Virus record (IMG/VR): IMGVR_UViG_3300045836_000287
Coordinates: 1-48,977 of that record
Length of the DNA: 48,977 bases
Origin: a virus
Strand: one strand, 5' to 3'
Position 1 is the stretch's first letter. The number at the start of each line of letters is the position of its first letter. The position numbers were made by a program, and so were the translations under genes. The notes below the pieces were generated by a model. That model was not told where the DNA came from. It ran no database searches and was given only the letters and a program-made list of their open reading frames with translations. Positions 39,926-47,255 of the stretch are shown here, in pieces.

Positions 39926-40031
39926 CCGATCCACCTCCCCGCTTCCCCCAGGCGTCGGCCCAGGAACAGCCGACAGCCATCACGGCGATCGCCACGGCGA
40001 CGACCGAGAAGAATTGTTCGAGTCCTGTCAT
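39891..40031 (-). CDS. Small single-span membrane protein
   Basis: The 46-residue product begins MTGLEQFFSVVAVAIAVMAVGCSW, a hydrophobic helix with a possible lipobox-like AVGC, and ends in a charged GKRGGGSDAERGGRR tail. ATG 40031 overlaps the preceding stop by four bases. Confidence 0.55.
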   Translation of the reverse strand: MTGLEQFFSVVAVAIAVMAVGCSWADAWGKRGGGSDAERGGRRIDV

Positions 40032-40201
40032 GGAAGTCTGGTCACCTCGTCCAGGTGGAAAGTCAGCGGTTCGGTGTCCCCGTCGAGCAACACGCAGCAC
40101 ATCCGCGTCTGCACGGTCTTCACCTCGCCGGCCTCGCCCATCAGCGAGGACATGCGGTTGGAGACCATGACCCGGTCTCCGGGCTGCAGCGGCCTTTTCA
40201 C
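40028..40201 (-). CDS. Small SH3/KOW-like protein
   Basis: The 57-residue product (GTG 40201, four-base overlaps both sides) has PGDRVMVSNRMSSLMGEAGEVKTV ... VLLDGDTEPLTFHLDEVTRL, a short-barrel pattern like those at 30805, 31029 and 35130. Function unknown. Confidence 0.55.
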   Translation of the reverse strand: MKRPLQPGDRVMVSNRMSSLMGEAGEVKTVQTRMCCVLLDGDTEPLTFHLDEVTRLP

Positions 40202-40806
40202 CCCAACTGCTCCAGCAACTGGGTGAGGAACGGCATGTACTTCTCACCCAGCGGGCCGTATTGCGCCGATTCGAGCGCGATCCGGGTCAGGTGGATCTTG
40301 CGTTCCAGGTCCTCGATACGCAGTTGCGCACTGTCACGCTCGTTGCAGTGATCGCCACACAGGTCGGTGGCCTTTTCGAGCTCTTCCTTCGCTGCGGTCA
40401 GCTCGTCGTGCTTATCAGCCACCAGACGGGCGCGCCGATTGAGTTCTTCCAGCAGCTCGGCGACGTACTGCGGCGAGTTCTTCAGGAACTGCGCCACCGG
40501 GTTGTCGATGTCGCGAAAGGTCGTCGGGTCGTAGTAGGCGCGCGGGACGATCAGCTCCCTGGCCGGGCGCATGCGCGCCCATCCGCTCTCCTCCCAAACC
40601 GGGAAGGCCGGCTGGGCGCCCTGCATGCCGCAGCGTTCGAAGAGCATCACGCACTTACGGCCGGAGTGGTCGGTCGCGAGGATCGGGCCCTGTCTCGTGT
40701 CGCCGAACCACGCCCAGGGCGGTGCAGGCACCGCACGCAACGCGGCGAGGATCTCGTCGAGCCGTTGAGGACTCAGGCCCGGTCCGGAGCCGTGTCGCTC
40801 GTTCAC
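40198..40806 (-). CDS. Hypothetical protein with a C-terminal coiled coil
   Basis: The 202-residue product (GTG 40806) has a folded N-terminal half with PPWAWFGDT and a long coiled coil (about 115-180). The segment FLKNSPQYVAELLEEL is common in actinophage early proteins of unknown role. It overlaps both neighbours by four bases. Confidence 0.55.
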   Translation of the reverse strand: MNERHGSGPGLSPQRLDEILAALRAVPAPPWAWFGDTRQGPILATDHSGRKCVMLFERCGMQGAQPAFPVWEESGWARMRPARELIVPRAYYDPTTFRDIDNPVAQFLKNSPQYVAELLEELNRRARLVADKHDELTAAKEELEKATDLCGDHCNERDSAQLRIEDLERKIHLTRIALESAQYGPLGEKYMPFLTQLLEQLG

Positions 40807-41009
40807 TTGGCCGACTCGGGCGCGATGCACTTGCCGTTCCAGACCAGCACGTCGCCGCTCTGGGCAAAGCACGCGATCTGACTGTCGGGCTGGGTGTAGA
40901 CGACGCCGGAGTGCGACGGGGCCTGGACCGGCGCGGCCTTGCAGCCGCGCTCCACCAGCCACGCCGCAGTCTGCGCGACGTCCTGCACCGTGATCTTCTC
41001 CACCGTCAC
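40803..41009 (-). CDS. Small hypothetical protein
   Basis: The 68-residue product (GTG 41009) contains DVAQTAAWLVERGCKAAPV and DSQIACFAQSGDVLVWNGKCI. It sits between the XRE gene and the coiled-coil gene with four-base overlaps. No family recognised. Confidence 0.5.
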   Translation of the reverse strand: MTVEKITVQDVAQTAAWLVERGCKAAPVQAPSHSGVVYTQPDSQIACFAQSGDVLVWNGKCIAPESAK

Positions 41010-41266
41010 TCCCCTGTCTTCTCGTGCGACTGCGCTTCGTCGAGCAGGTCGTCGACCGGCAGTTTCAGTGCGTCCGCCAGCGACTTGAGGGCAGGCGCGC
41101 TCGGCGGCCGGTCCCCCGCCTCGTAGTGGCTGATCGAGCTGCGGTCCACCGGGCAGGCACTGTCGGACGTGCGCTTGGCCAGGTCCTCCTGTGTCAGTCC
41201 GGCGCGTTCACGCGCCTGACGCAGGCGCGCGTTGCTGAAAGGGAGTGAGAGGGAGGTGCGAGGCAT
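41006..41266 (-). CDS. XRE-type regulator of the left-going operon
   Basis: The 86-residue protein has LRQARERAGLTQEDLAKRT ... DRSSISHYEAGDRPPSAPALKSLADALKL, a full Cro/C1 HTH. Its ATG lies six bases after TAGCGT and has no Shine-Dalgarno, so the mRNA is probably leaderless. It opens an operon that runs to 37121. With the divergent XRE gene at 41396 it forms a switch-like pair. Confidence 0.8.
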   Translation of the reverse strand: MPRTSLSLPFSNARLRQARERAGLTQEDLAKRTSDSACPVDRSSISHYEAGDRPPSAPALKSLADALKLPVDDLLDEAQSHEKTGE

Positions 41267-41272
41267 GCCGAA

Positions 41273-41358
41273 ACGCTACCGCACATCACCGCACATCACA
41301 AGACAAGATGCGCTTTCAACCGACCTGCCTTGGCACCCGTCTCTATGTGCGCTAACGT
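41273..41358. promoter_or_regulatory. Divergent promoter region with shared 14-bp boxes
   Basis: Minus strand: TTGTGA (41301-41296), 17 nt, TAGCGT (41278-41273). Plus strand: TTGGCA (41330-41335), 17 nt, TAACGT (41353-41358). Each -10 is the end of a 14-bp box, ATGTGCGGTAGCGT (minus) and ATGTGCGCTAACGT (plus), 12 of 14 alike. Tandem CCGCACATCA copies (41279-41298) fill the minus-strand spacer. Confidence 0.7.
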
Positions 41359-41395
41359 GCGCGTATGAGCGCCCCATCACGGAAGGGCAACGCTT

Positions 41396-41770
41396 ATGTC
41401 GACGGATCCCCCACCCGTCATCCTGGAACGCGCCGTCGAGGACCGACGGCTGGAACTCGGCCTTCAGAAGCAGGAAGTCGCCGAGAAGGCGCGTGTCACC
41501 GCGTCGTACCTGCGCCGCGTCCTGTCCGGAAAGAACCCGCTCTCACCGGACCTGAAAGCCGGCCTGGAACGGGCTCTGGACTGGCCGCGAGGCTATATCG
41601 ACAGCCTGCGGCCGCCCAGCGACACCGATAGTCCTCCGCCCGGCTCCCGGTACACCCAGGAGGAATGGGACCGGCTCGATGCCTCGGACCGGCAGTTGCT
41701 GCTCGACATCCACCGAAAGCTGAATGATCATCAGAATCATCCCATTCAGCGACGCAAAGTAGCCAGATGA
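41396..41770 (+). CDS. XRE-type regulator, divergent partner
   Basis: The 124-residue protein has LERAVEDRRLELGLQKQEVAEKARVT ... YLRRVLSGKNPLSPDLKAGLERALDWP, a Cro/C1 HTH with an unusual long N-terminal lead, and a C-terminal helix ending in basic residues. GGAAGGG lies 8 nt upstream of ATG 41396. It may be the repressor opposite the smaller Cro-like partner. Confidence 0.75.
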   Translation: MSTDPPPVILERAVEDRRLELGLQKQEVAEKARVTASYLRRVLSGKNPLSPDLKAGLERALDWPRGYIDSLRPPSDTDSPPPGSRYTQEEWDRLDASDRQLLLDIHRKLNDHQNHPIQRRKVAR

Positions 41771-41787
41771 TGAGTAGGCTCATATGA

Positions 41788-42462
41788 ATGACTGACGGTC
41801 TATTCATCATCTTGTGCGCCGTAGCCGTGGTCCTTACCGGTGTGATCTGGATTCAGGCCCGGCGTATCAGGCAACTGCAACGCAAGGTGGACGTGCACGC
41901 GGAGGCGCTGCGCATGCTCGCCCAGCCGATCCACGTCGAGCTGCCGCCCGAGCCTCCCACGAAACCCGACCTCAAACTGCTCAAGGGCGGCATGGTCGCG
42001 TTCAGCGCCGCCACCTCGGGCACGATCAGCTACCTGCACAAGCACGGTGCGAGCAGCAGCGCCATCGCAGCCGGGGCGGTCGCGGCCGTCCTCTCCGGCA
42101 TCCTCGTGTTCACCGGGGTCGGGCGTCGCGCGCCGTCCGCGATGCGGCCGCCCGAACTGCCGGCGCTCTCCCCGCCCGCGTCGGCTCCACTCTCCCCCTC
42201 GACCGCCCCGGTGCCCGTACCCGCCTCCCGATCCGCCTCACCGTCGGCCCGGCTGGCGTCGGGAGCAGTCCCGGCCGCGGCGGTACAGCGCCCTTCCCCT
42301 CACCCGAGCACAACGGCACCGCCCGTGCAGCGCACGACGGCTGCGCCGTCTCCGGTTCGCAGCCAGGTAAGGCCCTCTCCTTCGACGCCGCAGCCGTCAT
42401 CCTGCCCAGTCGGCCTATCCCTGCGGTTCGACCCGCTCCTGTTGCTCGACGTCTGCGCGTGA
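41788..42462 (+). CDS. Membrane protein with a Pro/Ser-rich tail
   Basis: The 224-residue product has a transmembrane helix at about residues 4-22, a second hydrophobic segment near 90-112, and a long Pro/Ser/Ala/Arg region from about 120. It follows the XRE gene by 17 bases. Its end overlaps a convergent small gene. Function unknown; perhaps a cell-surface or exclusion protein. Confidence 0.55.
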   Translation: MTDGLFIILCAVAVVLTGVIWIQARRIRQLQRKVDVHAEALRMLAQPIHVELPPEPPTKPDLKLLKGGMVAFSAATSGTISYLHKHGASSSAIAAGAVAAVLSGILVFTGVGRRAPSAMRPPELPALSPPASAPLSPSTAPVPVPASRSASPSARLASGAVPAAAVQRPSPHPSTTAPPVQRTTAAPSPVRSQVRPSPSTPQPSSCPVGLSLRFDPLLLLDVCA

Positions 42463-42522
42463 GCGCACCCGGACCAACACGGCGCGACACACGTCCAGGG
42501 CGTCAACGGCCTTCTTTGTCAT
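42415..42522 (-). CDS. Very small hypothetical protein
   Basis: The 35-residue product (MTKKAVDALDVCRAVLVRV...) starts at ATG 42522 with a four-base overlap to the previous stop. Its 3' end overlaps the end of the convergent membrane gene by 48 bases. Reality is uncertain. Confidence 0.35.
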   Translation of the reverse strand: MTKKAVDALDVCRAVLVRVRSRADVEQQERVEPQG

Positions 42523-42662
42523 CGGCGCTTCCCGTCGAATTCGACGACCTCGTGCCGACACCTCGGGCAGAACCGGGTACGGTACATCGCGCGGCGCACA
42601 CCGTTGGTCCACGCTGACCACTCGCCCTGGTGTCCGCGTACCAGGCAGACCAATCTCTTCAT
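42519..42662 (-). CDS. Small CxxC protein
   Basis: The 47-residue product (MKRLVCLVRGHQ ... RTRFCPRCRHEV) has two Cys groups that could bind zinc. ATG 42662 lies four bases after the lipoprotein stop. Confidence 0.5.
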   Translation of the reverse strand: MKRLVCLVRGHQGEWSAWTNGVRRAMYRTRFCPRCRHEVVEFDGKRR

Positions 42663-42666
42663 GCGA

Positions 42667-43248
42667 CTACTTCTGCAGCTGCGGGACGCTCGCGTAGGTC
42701 GCGATCGGAGCGTTGGAGACCAGGAACGGCAGGTCGGTCTCGACCAGTGCGCCGCCGACCGTCCGGAAGAACACGCCGAACTGTCCGCCCTCTTCCGGAC
42801 CGTAAGAGCCGTCATCGCCGGGTGCCAGATTGGTGCAAGACTGCCCGTTCGCGCAGTTGACGTTGACGTCCGTACTCGTCATCTGGCTGCCCGTGCTGGA
42901 GACCTTGCCCTGGATCACGTAGTAGCCGACGACCTGCCCGGAGAAGGTGAAGACGTAGACGTAATTGGTGCTGCCCTTGCTGTTGTACGACTGCAGCCGG
43001 AAGGCAAGGTTCTTCAGCTCCAACGGGTCGGACGGCGGATTCTTCGTGCAGCCCGACGTGGTGCAGTTGGCGTACGGATACGGGACGGCCTGGTCGAATT
43101 CCTGGGCAACCGTGCCGGAGATGTTGTTCTGCCGGGTCTGGTTCGCACTGGCGCTGTTCGACGTCGAGTGGTTGCACGCGGCCAGGGTGAAGGTGAGGCC
43201 GAGCGCCGCGACGATGGCGGCGACCAGGATCTTGATCCGGTGGTTCAC
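42667..43248 (-). CDS. Lipoprotein
   Basis: The 193-residue product has a signal sequence with lipobox FTLAAC near residue 25, then an Asn/Ser/Thr-rich stretch and a domain with three Cys pairs. It overlaps the upstream membrane gene by four bases. Secretion to the cell surface is likely. The pair resembles envelope-stress or exclusion modules, but function is unknown. Confidence 0.65.
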   Translation of the reverse strand: MNHRIKILVAAIVAALGLTFTLAACNHSTSNSASANQTRQNNISGTVAQEFDQAVPYPYANCTTSGCTKNPPSDPLELKNLAFRLQSYNSKGSTNYVYVFTFSGQVVGYYVIQGKVSSTGSQMTSTDVNVNCANGQSCTNLAPGDDGSYGPEEGGQFGVFFRTVGGALVETDLPFLVSNAPIATYASVPQLQK

Positions 43249-43694
43249 GGGGTCTGAAGTCCTGTCGTGTTGGACGCGCACTGCTGCTGCGCGTCGAGGT
43301 GGTCGGGGTATCCGTCGGGGATGACGGCCAGCGCGTTGCCGGCGTCGGTGTTGTACTGGGCAACGTCGTTGCTGCACGCCATCTCGACGCCGGTCAGATT
43401 GGTCGTGTCGATCGACGTCGCGTGCGCTCCGGCCGCAGCCTGGACGGCGGTGCGGATGTTGCGCTGGTCCGACTGAACGTTCTCGTAGTCGCCCTTGATC
43501 GTGGCCGACCAGTGCTCGCGATTGTCCGCAGTGCCGCGCTGCTGCTGGATCTGCAGCGTGCCCTTCGCCCCGCTCGTGCTCGCGGCCAAGACCCGGATTC
43601 CCCAGATCAGAGCCAGCAAGGCGACGATCGCGAGAACGCAGTAGACCAGGATCCGACCGAGGCGGAAGTCGCCCCGGTCGTCGTAGATGCTCAC
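43245..43694 (-). CDS. Single-span membrane protein
   Basis: The 149-residue product has a transmembrane helix at about residues 14-36 (ILVYCVLAIVALLALIW) and an extracytoplasmic helical domain with QQQRGTADNREHWSATI. GTG 43694 follows AGAGG. It is first in a leftward operon with the lipoprotein, driven by an operator-bearing promoter. Confidence 0.6.
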   Translation of the reverse strand: MSIYDDRGDFRLGRILVYCVLAIVALLALIWGIRVLAASTSGAKGTLQIQQQRGTADNREHWSATIKGDYENVQSDQRNIRTAVQAAAGAHATSIDTTNLTGVEMACSNDVAQYNTDAGNALAVIPDGYPDHLDAQQQCASNTTGLQTP

Positions 43695-43753
43695 ATCAGA
43701 CCTCTGGATTGAGGGTCGATTCGGGCGGAAATGCCCGATTTTCAGATGGTTCG

Positions 43754-43783
43754 ATGCTAAGGAAGTGCGTGACTATCTGTCAA
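43754..43783 (-). promoter_or_regulatory. Promoter with operator copy 8
   Basis: On the minus strand TTGACA (43783-43778), an 18-nt spacer and TAGCAT (43759-43754). TGAC-N5-GTCA spans 43782-43770. The site lies inside the last codons of the HNH gene and serves the membrane protein-lipoprotein operon. Confidence 0.75.
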
Positions 43784-44203
43784 CACGGCGCGGGCCGGCG
43801 GATTGATCAGGTAGAGACCGACTCGGAAGAACGCGACCGGATCGTCACGGCGGCGTCCGATGTCACGGTTGCAGTTCGAGCAAATAAGACCTCTTACACA
43901 CTTGCCGCACGACGTCTTCCCCGGACAGCAGGAGTGGTCGTGGTCGACGGCCAGCTTGCGCGCTTTCCCGGTCGCGATCAGGCACCCCGCGCACCTGCCT
44001 CCCTGCGCCGCGTACAACCGCGCGTAGTCGCCGGGCTGGAGATTGTAGGTAGCGCACACCTTGCGGTCGTGCTCTTCCTCCCGGCGCCGGGCGACGACCG
44101 CGCGGTGGTGCGTGGCGCACCGCGGCCCTGGGTGCGGCGCCGGCCGTTTCGTCGTGACTCCTAAGGCGGCACAGTCCTTGCACCGTCTCGGCTTCCCGGT
44201 CAC
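43757..44203 (-). CDS. HNH/endonuclease VII-like nuclease
   Basis: The 148-residue product has CAGCLIAT, then VDHDHSCC and RGLICSNCNRDIG, the His-Asp-His and zinc Cys pairs of recombination endonuclease VII. A further CKDC ... CATHH cluster lies at the N-terminus. Such enzymes resolve branched DNA or nick at packaging. GTG 44203 overlaps the polymerase stop. Confidence 0.8.
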   Translation of the reverse strand: MTGKPRRCKDCAALGVTTKRPAPHPGPRCATHHRAVVARRREEEHDRKVCATYNLQPGDYARLYAAQGGRCAGCLIATGKARKLAVDHDHSCCPGKTSCGKCVRGLICSNCNRDIGRRRDDPVAFFRVGLYLINPPARAVLTDSHALP

Positions 44204-47079
44204 GTCATCGCCTTTGCTGCCGCGATCTTCTCAGCGTTTTTACTCGTCATCCACCGGCTCACCCCCGCCTCGTCGATCAGCGGCACGGCCGAGGCCGAGA
44301 TCGGCACACCGAGGAAGTCGAACCGCATCGCGGTCTCGATCTCCTCGCTCATCTCCGACAATCGGTCCTCGGGGACCTCCAGCACCAGCTCGTCGTGGAT
44401 CGCGAACCACACGGCGTCCGCGTGCCCGCGCTCCTGCGCGAAGTAGTGCCAGGCGTCCACCAGCACGTCTCTGGACGATGACTGGATCTCGTAGTTGATG
44501 TTGGCATAGGTGGCCAGGTCGCCGTTCGCCCAGCGCTTGACCGGGATACGGCGCCGGCTGACTGTGCGGATGCTGTCGCGGAATTGCCCGAGCTCCCGGG
44601 TGAAGTCGGCGATCGCGGGATACCGCTCCCGGTAGGCAGAGACGATCTGCTGCGCCGCCTCCAACGGGATGTTCGCCTGCTCAGCTAATGCCTTCCCGCC
44701 ACCGCCGTACACACAGTTGCCGGTCAGCATGACGTGATTTTCCTGGCGCATCACCCAGGAACCCAGCCCGGTTGTCACACACCAGACCGGAGCAGTTCCC
44801 GCAGGCTCTGAAGCCAGTCGCTGTCCAGTGATCCGTGGCTTGGACAGAACCATGTTGTAGTTCGGGCGGTTTCCCTTTGTCGACGGCTTGTTTCTGCGGA
44901 CGTAATTGCCGTCCAGGAATGCGGCCAACTCCAGCGCATCGCACACGTCGCCCACGTTCTGCGACAGGCTCCTTTGTCCGTTCTTGTTTACGTGTCCCTC
45001 AGCACAGAACGCTGCGCGGCTGAACTCCGCGCGCTGTTCAGTCGACATGAGTAGGACCAGCTCAACAACCGACCGTCCATCGAGCAATCCAGAACGCTGC
45101 CAAATAGAACGACCGACTTCGGGTGAGATCGTGAAGTCGTGCAAAGGCCGAAGGTCTCCAACGGGTTTGCGTATGTACTCTCGATGGGGGATCGTCTCAA
45201 GCACACGTCGAATCTCGGCGATCCCTTCGGCCTTGCTCTGATAAATGGACAGCCGAACCTTGCGCTTCCAACCGTTCAGCCCTTGTGACGTTCGGCCAGT
45301 TAACGGTGCGATACTCGTGGAACCGTCGGTAAGCACCCACCCGATGACGGCACACTCAGCAGGCGTCAGGTCAACGCCCTTCTCGGTGTCGGCAACGGCC
45401 GACAACAGCAACCGAGACTCTGTGTTGATTTCTGACGTCTTGACGAAACCTCGTACGAGTCGCCGCTCGTTGCCGACGAACCGCCGCCGTTCTTCGACCC
45501 AACGGTGGTCAGGAGTGCATACCGCGCTCCAGCCCGACTGTCCGTTGCGGAGGCGCACCAGCTCCGTTTCGTCGTAGTGGTGCACTGCCTGGATTGGCGT
45601 CCAGCGCATGGTTCCCGATTCAGCGTCGTAGCCAAGCGTCTCGTCACCGATCTGAACCTGGTCGTGCTTCTTCCAGCCACCCCGAGTAAGGATCTCCGAA
45701 TCGAGCGGTACGCACAGAAATCCCGTCATCTTGCCAACATCACGGGTAATTTCGATACCTGTTTTACCGATCTCGTCCACGGTCAACTGGTGCAGGTCGC
45801 CGCCGGCCAGGATGACGTCGATCATCTTCTGCTCCCCGGCCAATGCCGCGAGCACGCGCAGCTCGATCTGGTCGAAATCCGCGGTGAGCAGCACCTTGCC
45901 GTCGTCGGGGACGAAGCAGCCGCGCATGCGCGGGTCCTTCTTGCTGAAGTTCTGGAAATTCGGCCCGGCCGAGGACATGCGGCCGGTCACCGCGCCGATC
46001 GTGTTCAGGACCGGGTGCACGCGGCCGTCCGGGGCCAGGTGCTCCCACACGCCCTTGGTCTTGTTCAGCATGTCCTGGTGGCCCTTGAACCGGATCAGCT
46101 GCTGCGCCACCGTCCGTCCGTCACCGTCGAGCGGGAAGTCGAGCAGGAGCTTGACGTTGTCCTTGGCCAGTGACGGAGCGCCCTTCTCGGTGCGCGCTCC
46201 CTGCCAGTCACGCCAGTCCACCCCGTGTTCGCCGAGCCAGTCCTGAATCCTCGGGGAACGGGCCGGAATACCGTCTGTCAGTTCCTTGATGACCGCCTCG
46301 GCCTCGCCCGTCTCCCGGGCCGCCTCGTCAGTCAGCGTCTGCAGCATCTCGCGGTCCACGCGCATGCCGCGGGCGCGGATGCGCGCGGCCTGCGCGGTGA
46401 GCCAGTTCTCGGTGCGCAGCAGGGTCGCGGGCGCCTGCGTCGCGGGGACGAGCAGGTCGGCCAGTCGTCGCGCGGCGATCGCGTCCAGGCCCGCGTAGAC
46501 CAGGTAGGCGGGATCCTCCAGCGGGATGTTCGCCCAGCCGAAGGCCTCGATGTCGGCCTTCTTCGCGTTCCTGCGCCCGGTCCACATCTCGCGGAACCGC
46601 TCGTGCAGCACCTTCTCGCCCGCTTCGACTTGCGGCATCCCCCAGGAGGTGGCGAGAGTCTTGAGGTCCTTGCCGCCCAGCCGGTCGTCGGGCGCGGCCA
46701 TGGCCGCCAGCGTGCGCGTGTCCAGGTACCGCGCCGTGATGTCGACGCCGAGATCGGTCAGGGCTCCCATGACGTCGATGTCGGTGTGCGAGCAGAAGGA
46801 GACCGTCTCGTCGGAGAGAAGCTCGATCACGGCCTGGCGCTGGACCTCGTCGTCCATCCGCAGCACCCAGGCGTACCCGGTGGTGGCGACCTGAACGAGG
46901 CGCAGCCGGTAGTCCGGGTCCCACGGACCGAGGTCGGTCAGCGCCGTCGACTCGACGTCGAGGCCGTAGAGGGCGTCGGGCGGGAAACAGGCGCGGAAGA
47001 CGGCCGGGTCCAGTTCTCCGGGCAACGGCGCGAAGATCACCGCCTCCCCGCTGCCGAGCGCGACCGTGAACGACCTCAT
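44200..47079 (-). CDS. Family A DNA polymerase carrying an intein
   Basis: The 959-residue frame has a 3'-5' exonuclease-like domain (Asp41-Val-Glu43, then SHTDIDVMGALTDLG), polymerase motif A (TADFDQIELR, Asp401), motif B/O-helix RDVGKMTGFL|CVYGGG split by an intein, and motif C (HDE at 895-897). Without the 333-residue intein the enzyme has 626 residues, normal for phage PolA. I start it at ATG 47079 because it overlaps the zinc-ribbon stop (ATGA). The frame is open further upstream. Confidence 0.9.
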   Translation of the reverse strand: MRSFTVALGSGEAVIFAPLPGELDPAVFRACFPPDALYGLDVESTALTDLGPWDPDYRLRLVQVATTGYAWVLRMDDEVQRQAVIELLSDETVSFCSHTDIDVMGALTDLGVDITARYLDTRTLAAMAAPDDRLGGKDLKTLATSWGMPQVEAGEKVLHERFREMWTGRRNAKKADIEAFGWANIPLEDPAYLVYAGLDAIAARRLADLLVPATQAPATLLRTENWLTAQAARIRARGMRVDREMLQTLTDEAARETGEAEAVIKELTDGIPARSPRIQDWLGEHGVDWRDWQGARTEKGAPSLAKDNVKLLLDFPLDGDGRTVAQQLIRFKGHQDMLNKTKGVWEHLAPDGRVHPVLNTIGAVTGRMSSAGPNFQNFSKKDPRMRGCFVPDDGKVLLTADFDQIELRVLAALAGEQKMIDVILAGGDLHQLTVDEIGKTGIEITRDVGKMTGFLCVPLDSEILTRGGWKKHDQVQIGDETLGYDAESGTMRWTPIQAVHHYDETELVRLRNGQSGWSAVCTPDHRWVEERRRFVGNERRLVRGFVKTSEINTESRLLLSAVADTEKGVDLTPAECAVIGWVLTDGSTSIAPLTGRTSQGLNGWKRKVRLSIYQSKAEGIAEIRRVLETIPHREYIRKPVGDLRPLHDFTISPEVGRSIWQRSGLLDGRSVVELVLLMSTEQRAEFSRAAFCAEGHVNKNGQRSLSQNVGDVCDALELAAFLDGNYVRRNKPSTKGNRPNYNMVLSKPRITGQRLASEPAGTAPVWCVTTGLGSWVMRQENHVMLTGNCVYGGGGKALAEQANIPLEAAQQIVSAYRERYPAIADFTRELGQFRDSIRTVSRRRIPVKRWANGDLATYANINYEIQSSSRDVLVDAWHYFAQERGHADAVWFAIHDELVLEVPEDRLSEMSEEIETAMRFDFLGVPISASAVPLIDEAGVSRWMTSKNAEKIAAAKAMT
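44716..45714 (-). other. Intein in the O-helix of the DNA polymerase
   Basis: It covers polymerase residues 456-788. Cys1 opens block A (CVPLDSEILTRGGW), block B has CTPDHRW, and the end is VWCVTT...ENHVMLTGN before the +1 Cys. The penultimate residue is Gly, not the usual His. The middle has CAVIGWVLTDGS and SRAAFCAEGHV, degenerate LAGLIDADG motifs, the second with Glu for Asp. Splicing restores the RxxxK...YG motif. Confidence 0.88.
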
Positions 47080-47246
47080 GCCGTGCGTACCAGCGTCCTC
47101 GGATGGCAGGCCGGGCACCGGTAGATCAGGTTGGCCGGCGGGACCGGGGTCAGGGGCGTGCTGCAGGTCTCGCACTCCAGCTCCGGCAGGTTCACCGCCA
47201 GCGGGAGCAGGTGGTCGATCGGCAGGCGCGCAGTCGGTGCGTTCAT
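47076..47246 (-). CDS. Small zinc-ribbon protein
   Basis: The 56-residue product has ECETCSTPL and YRCPACHP, two CxxC pairs 17 residues apart. AGGAG lies six bases before ATG 47246. Its third-codon GC is much higher than that of the polymerase frame across the same bases, so it is the real gene here. It ends with a four-base overlap to the polymerase start. Confidence 0.7.
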   Translation of the reverse strand: MNAPTARLPIDHLLPLAVNLPELECETCSTPLTPVPPANLIYRCPACHPRTLVRTA

Positions 47247-47255
47247 CCCCATCTC

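Noticed and set aside
41365-41631. Leaderless ATG 41365 frame (88 residues) after TAACGT
   Set aside because: The frame is Arg/Pro/Gly-rich and lies over the HTH gene at 41396, which has a clear GGAAGGG site and recognisable domain.
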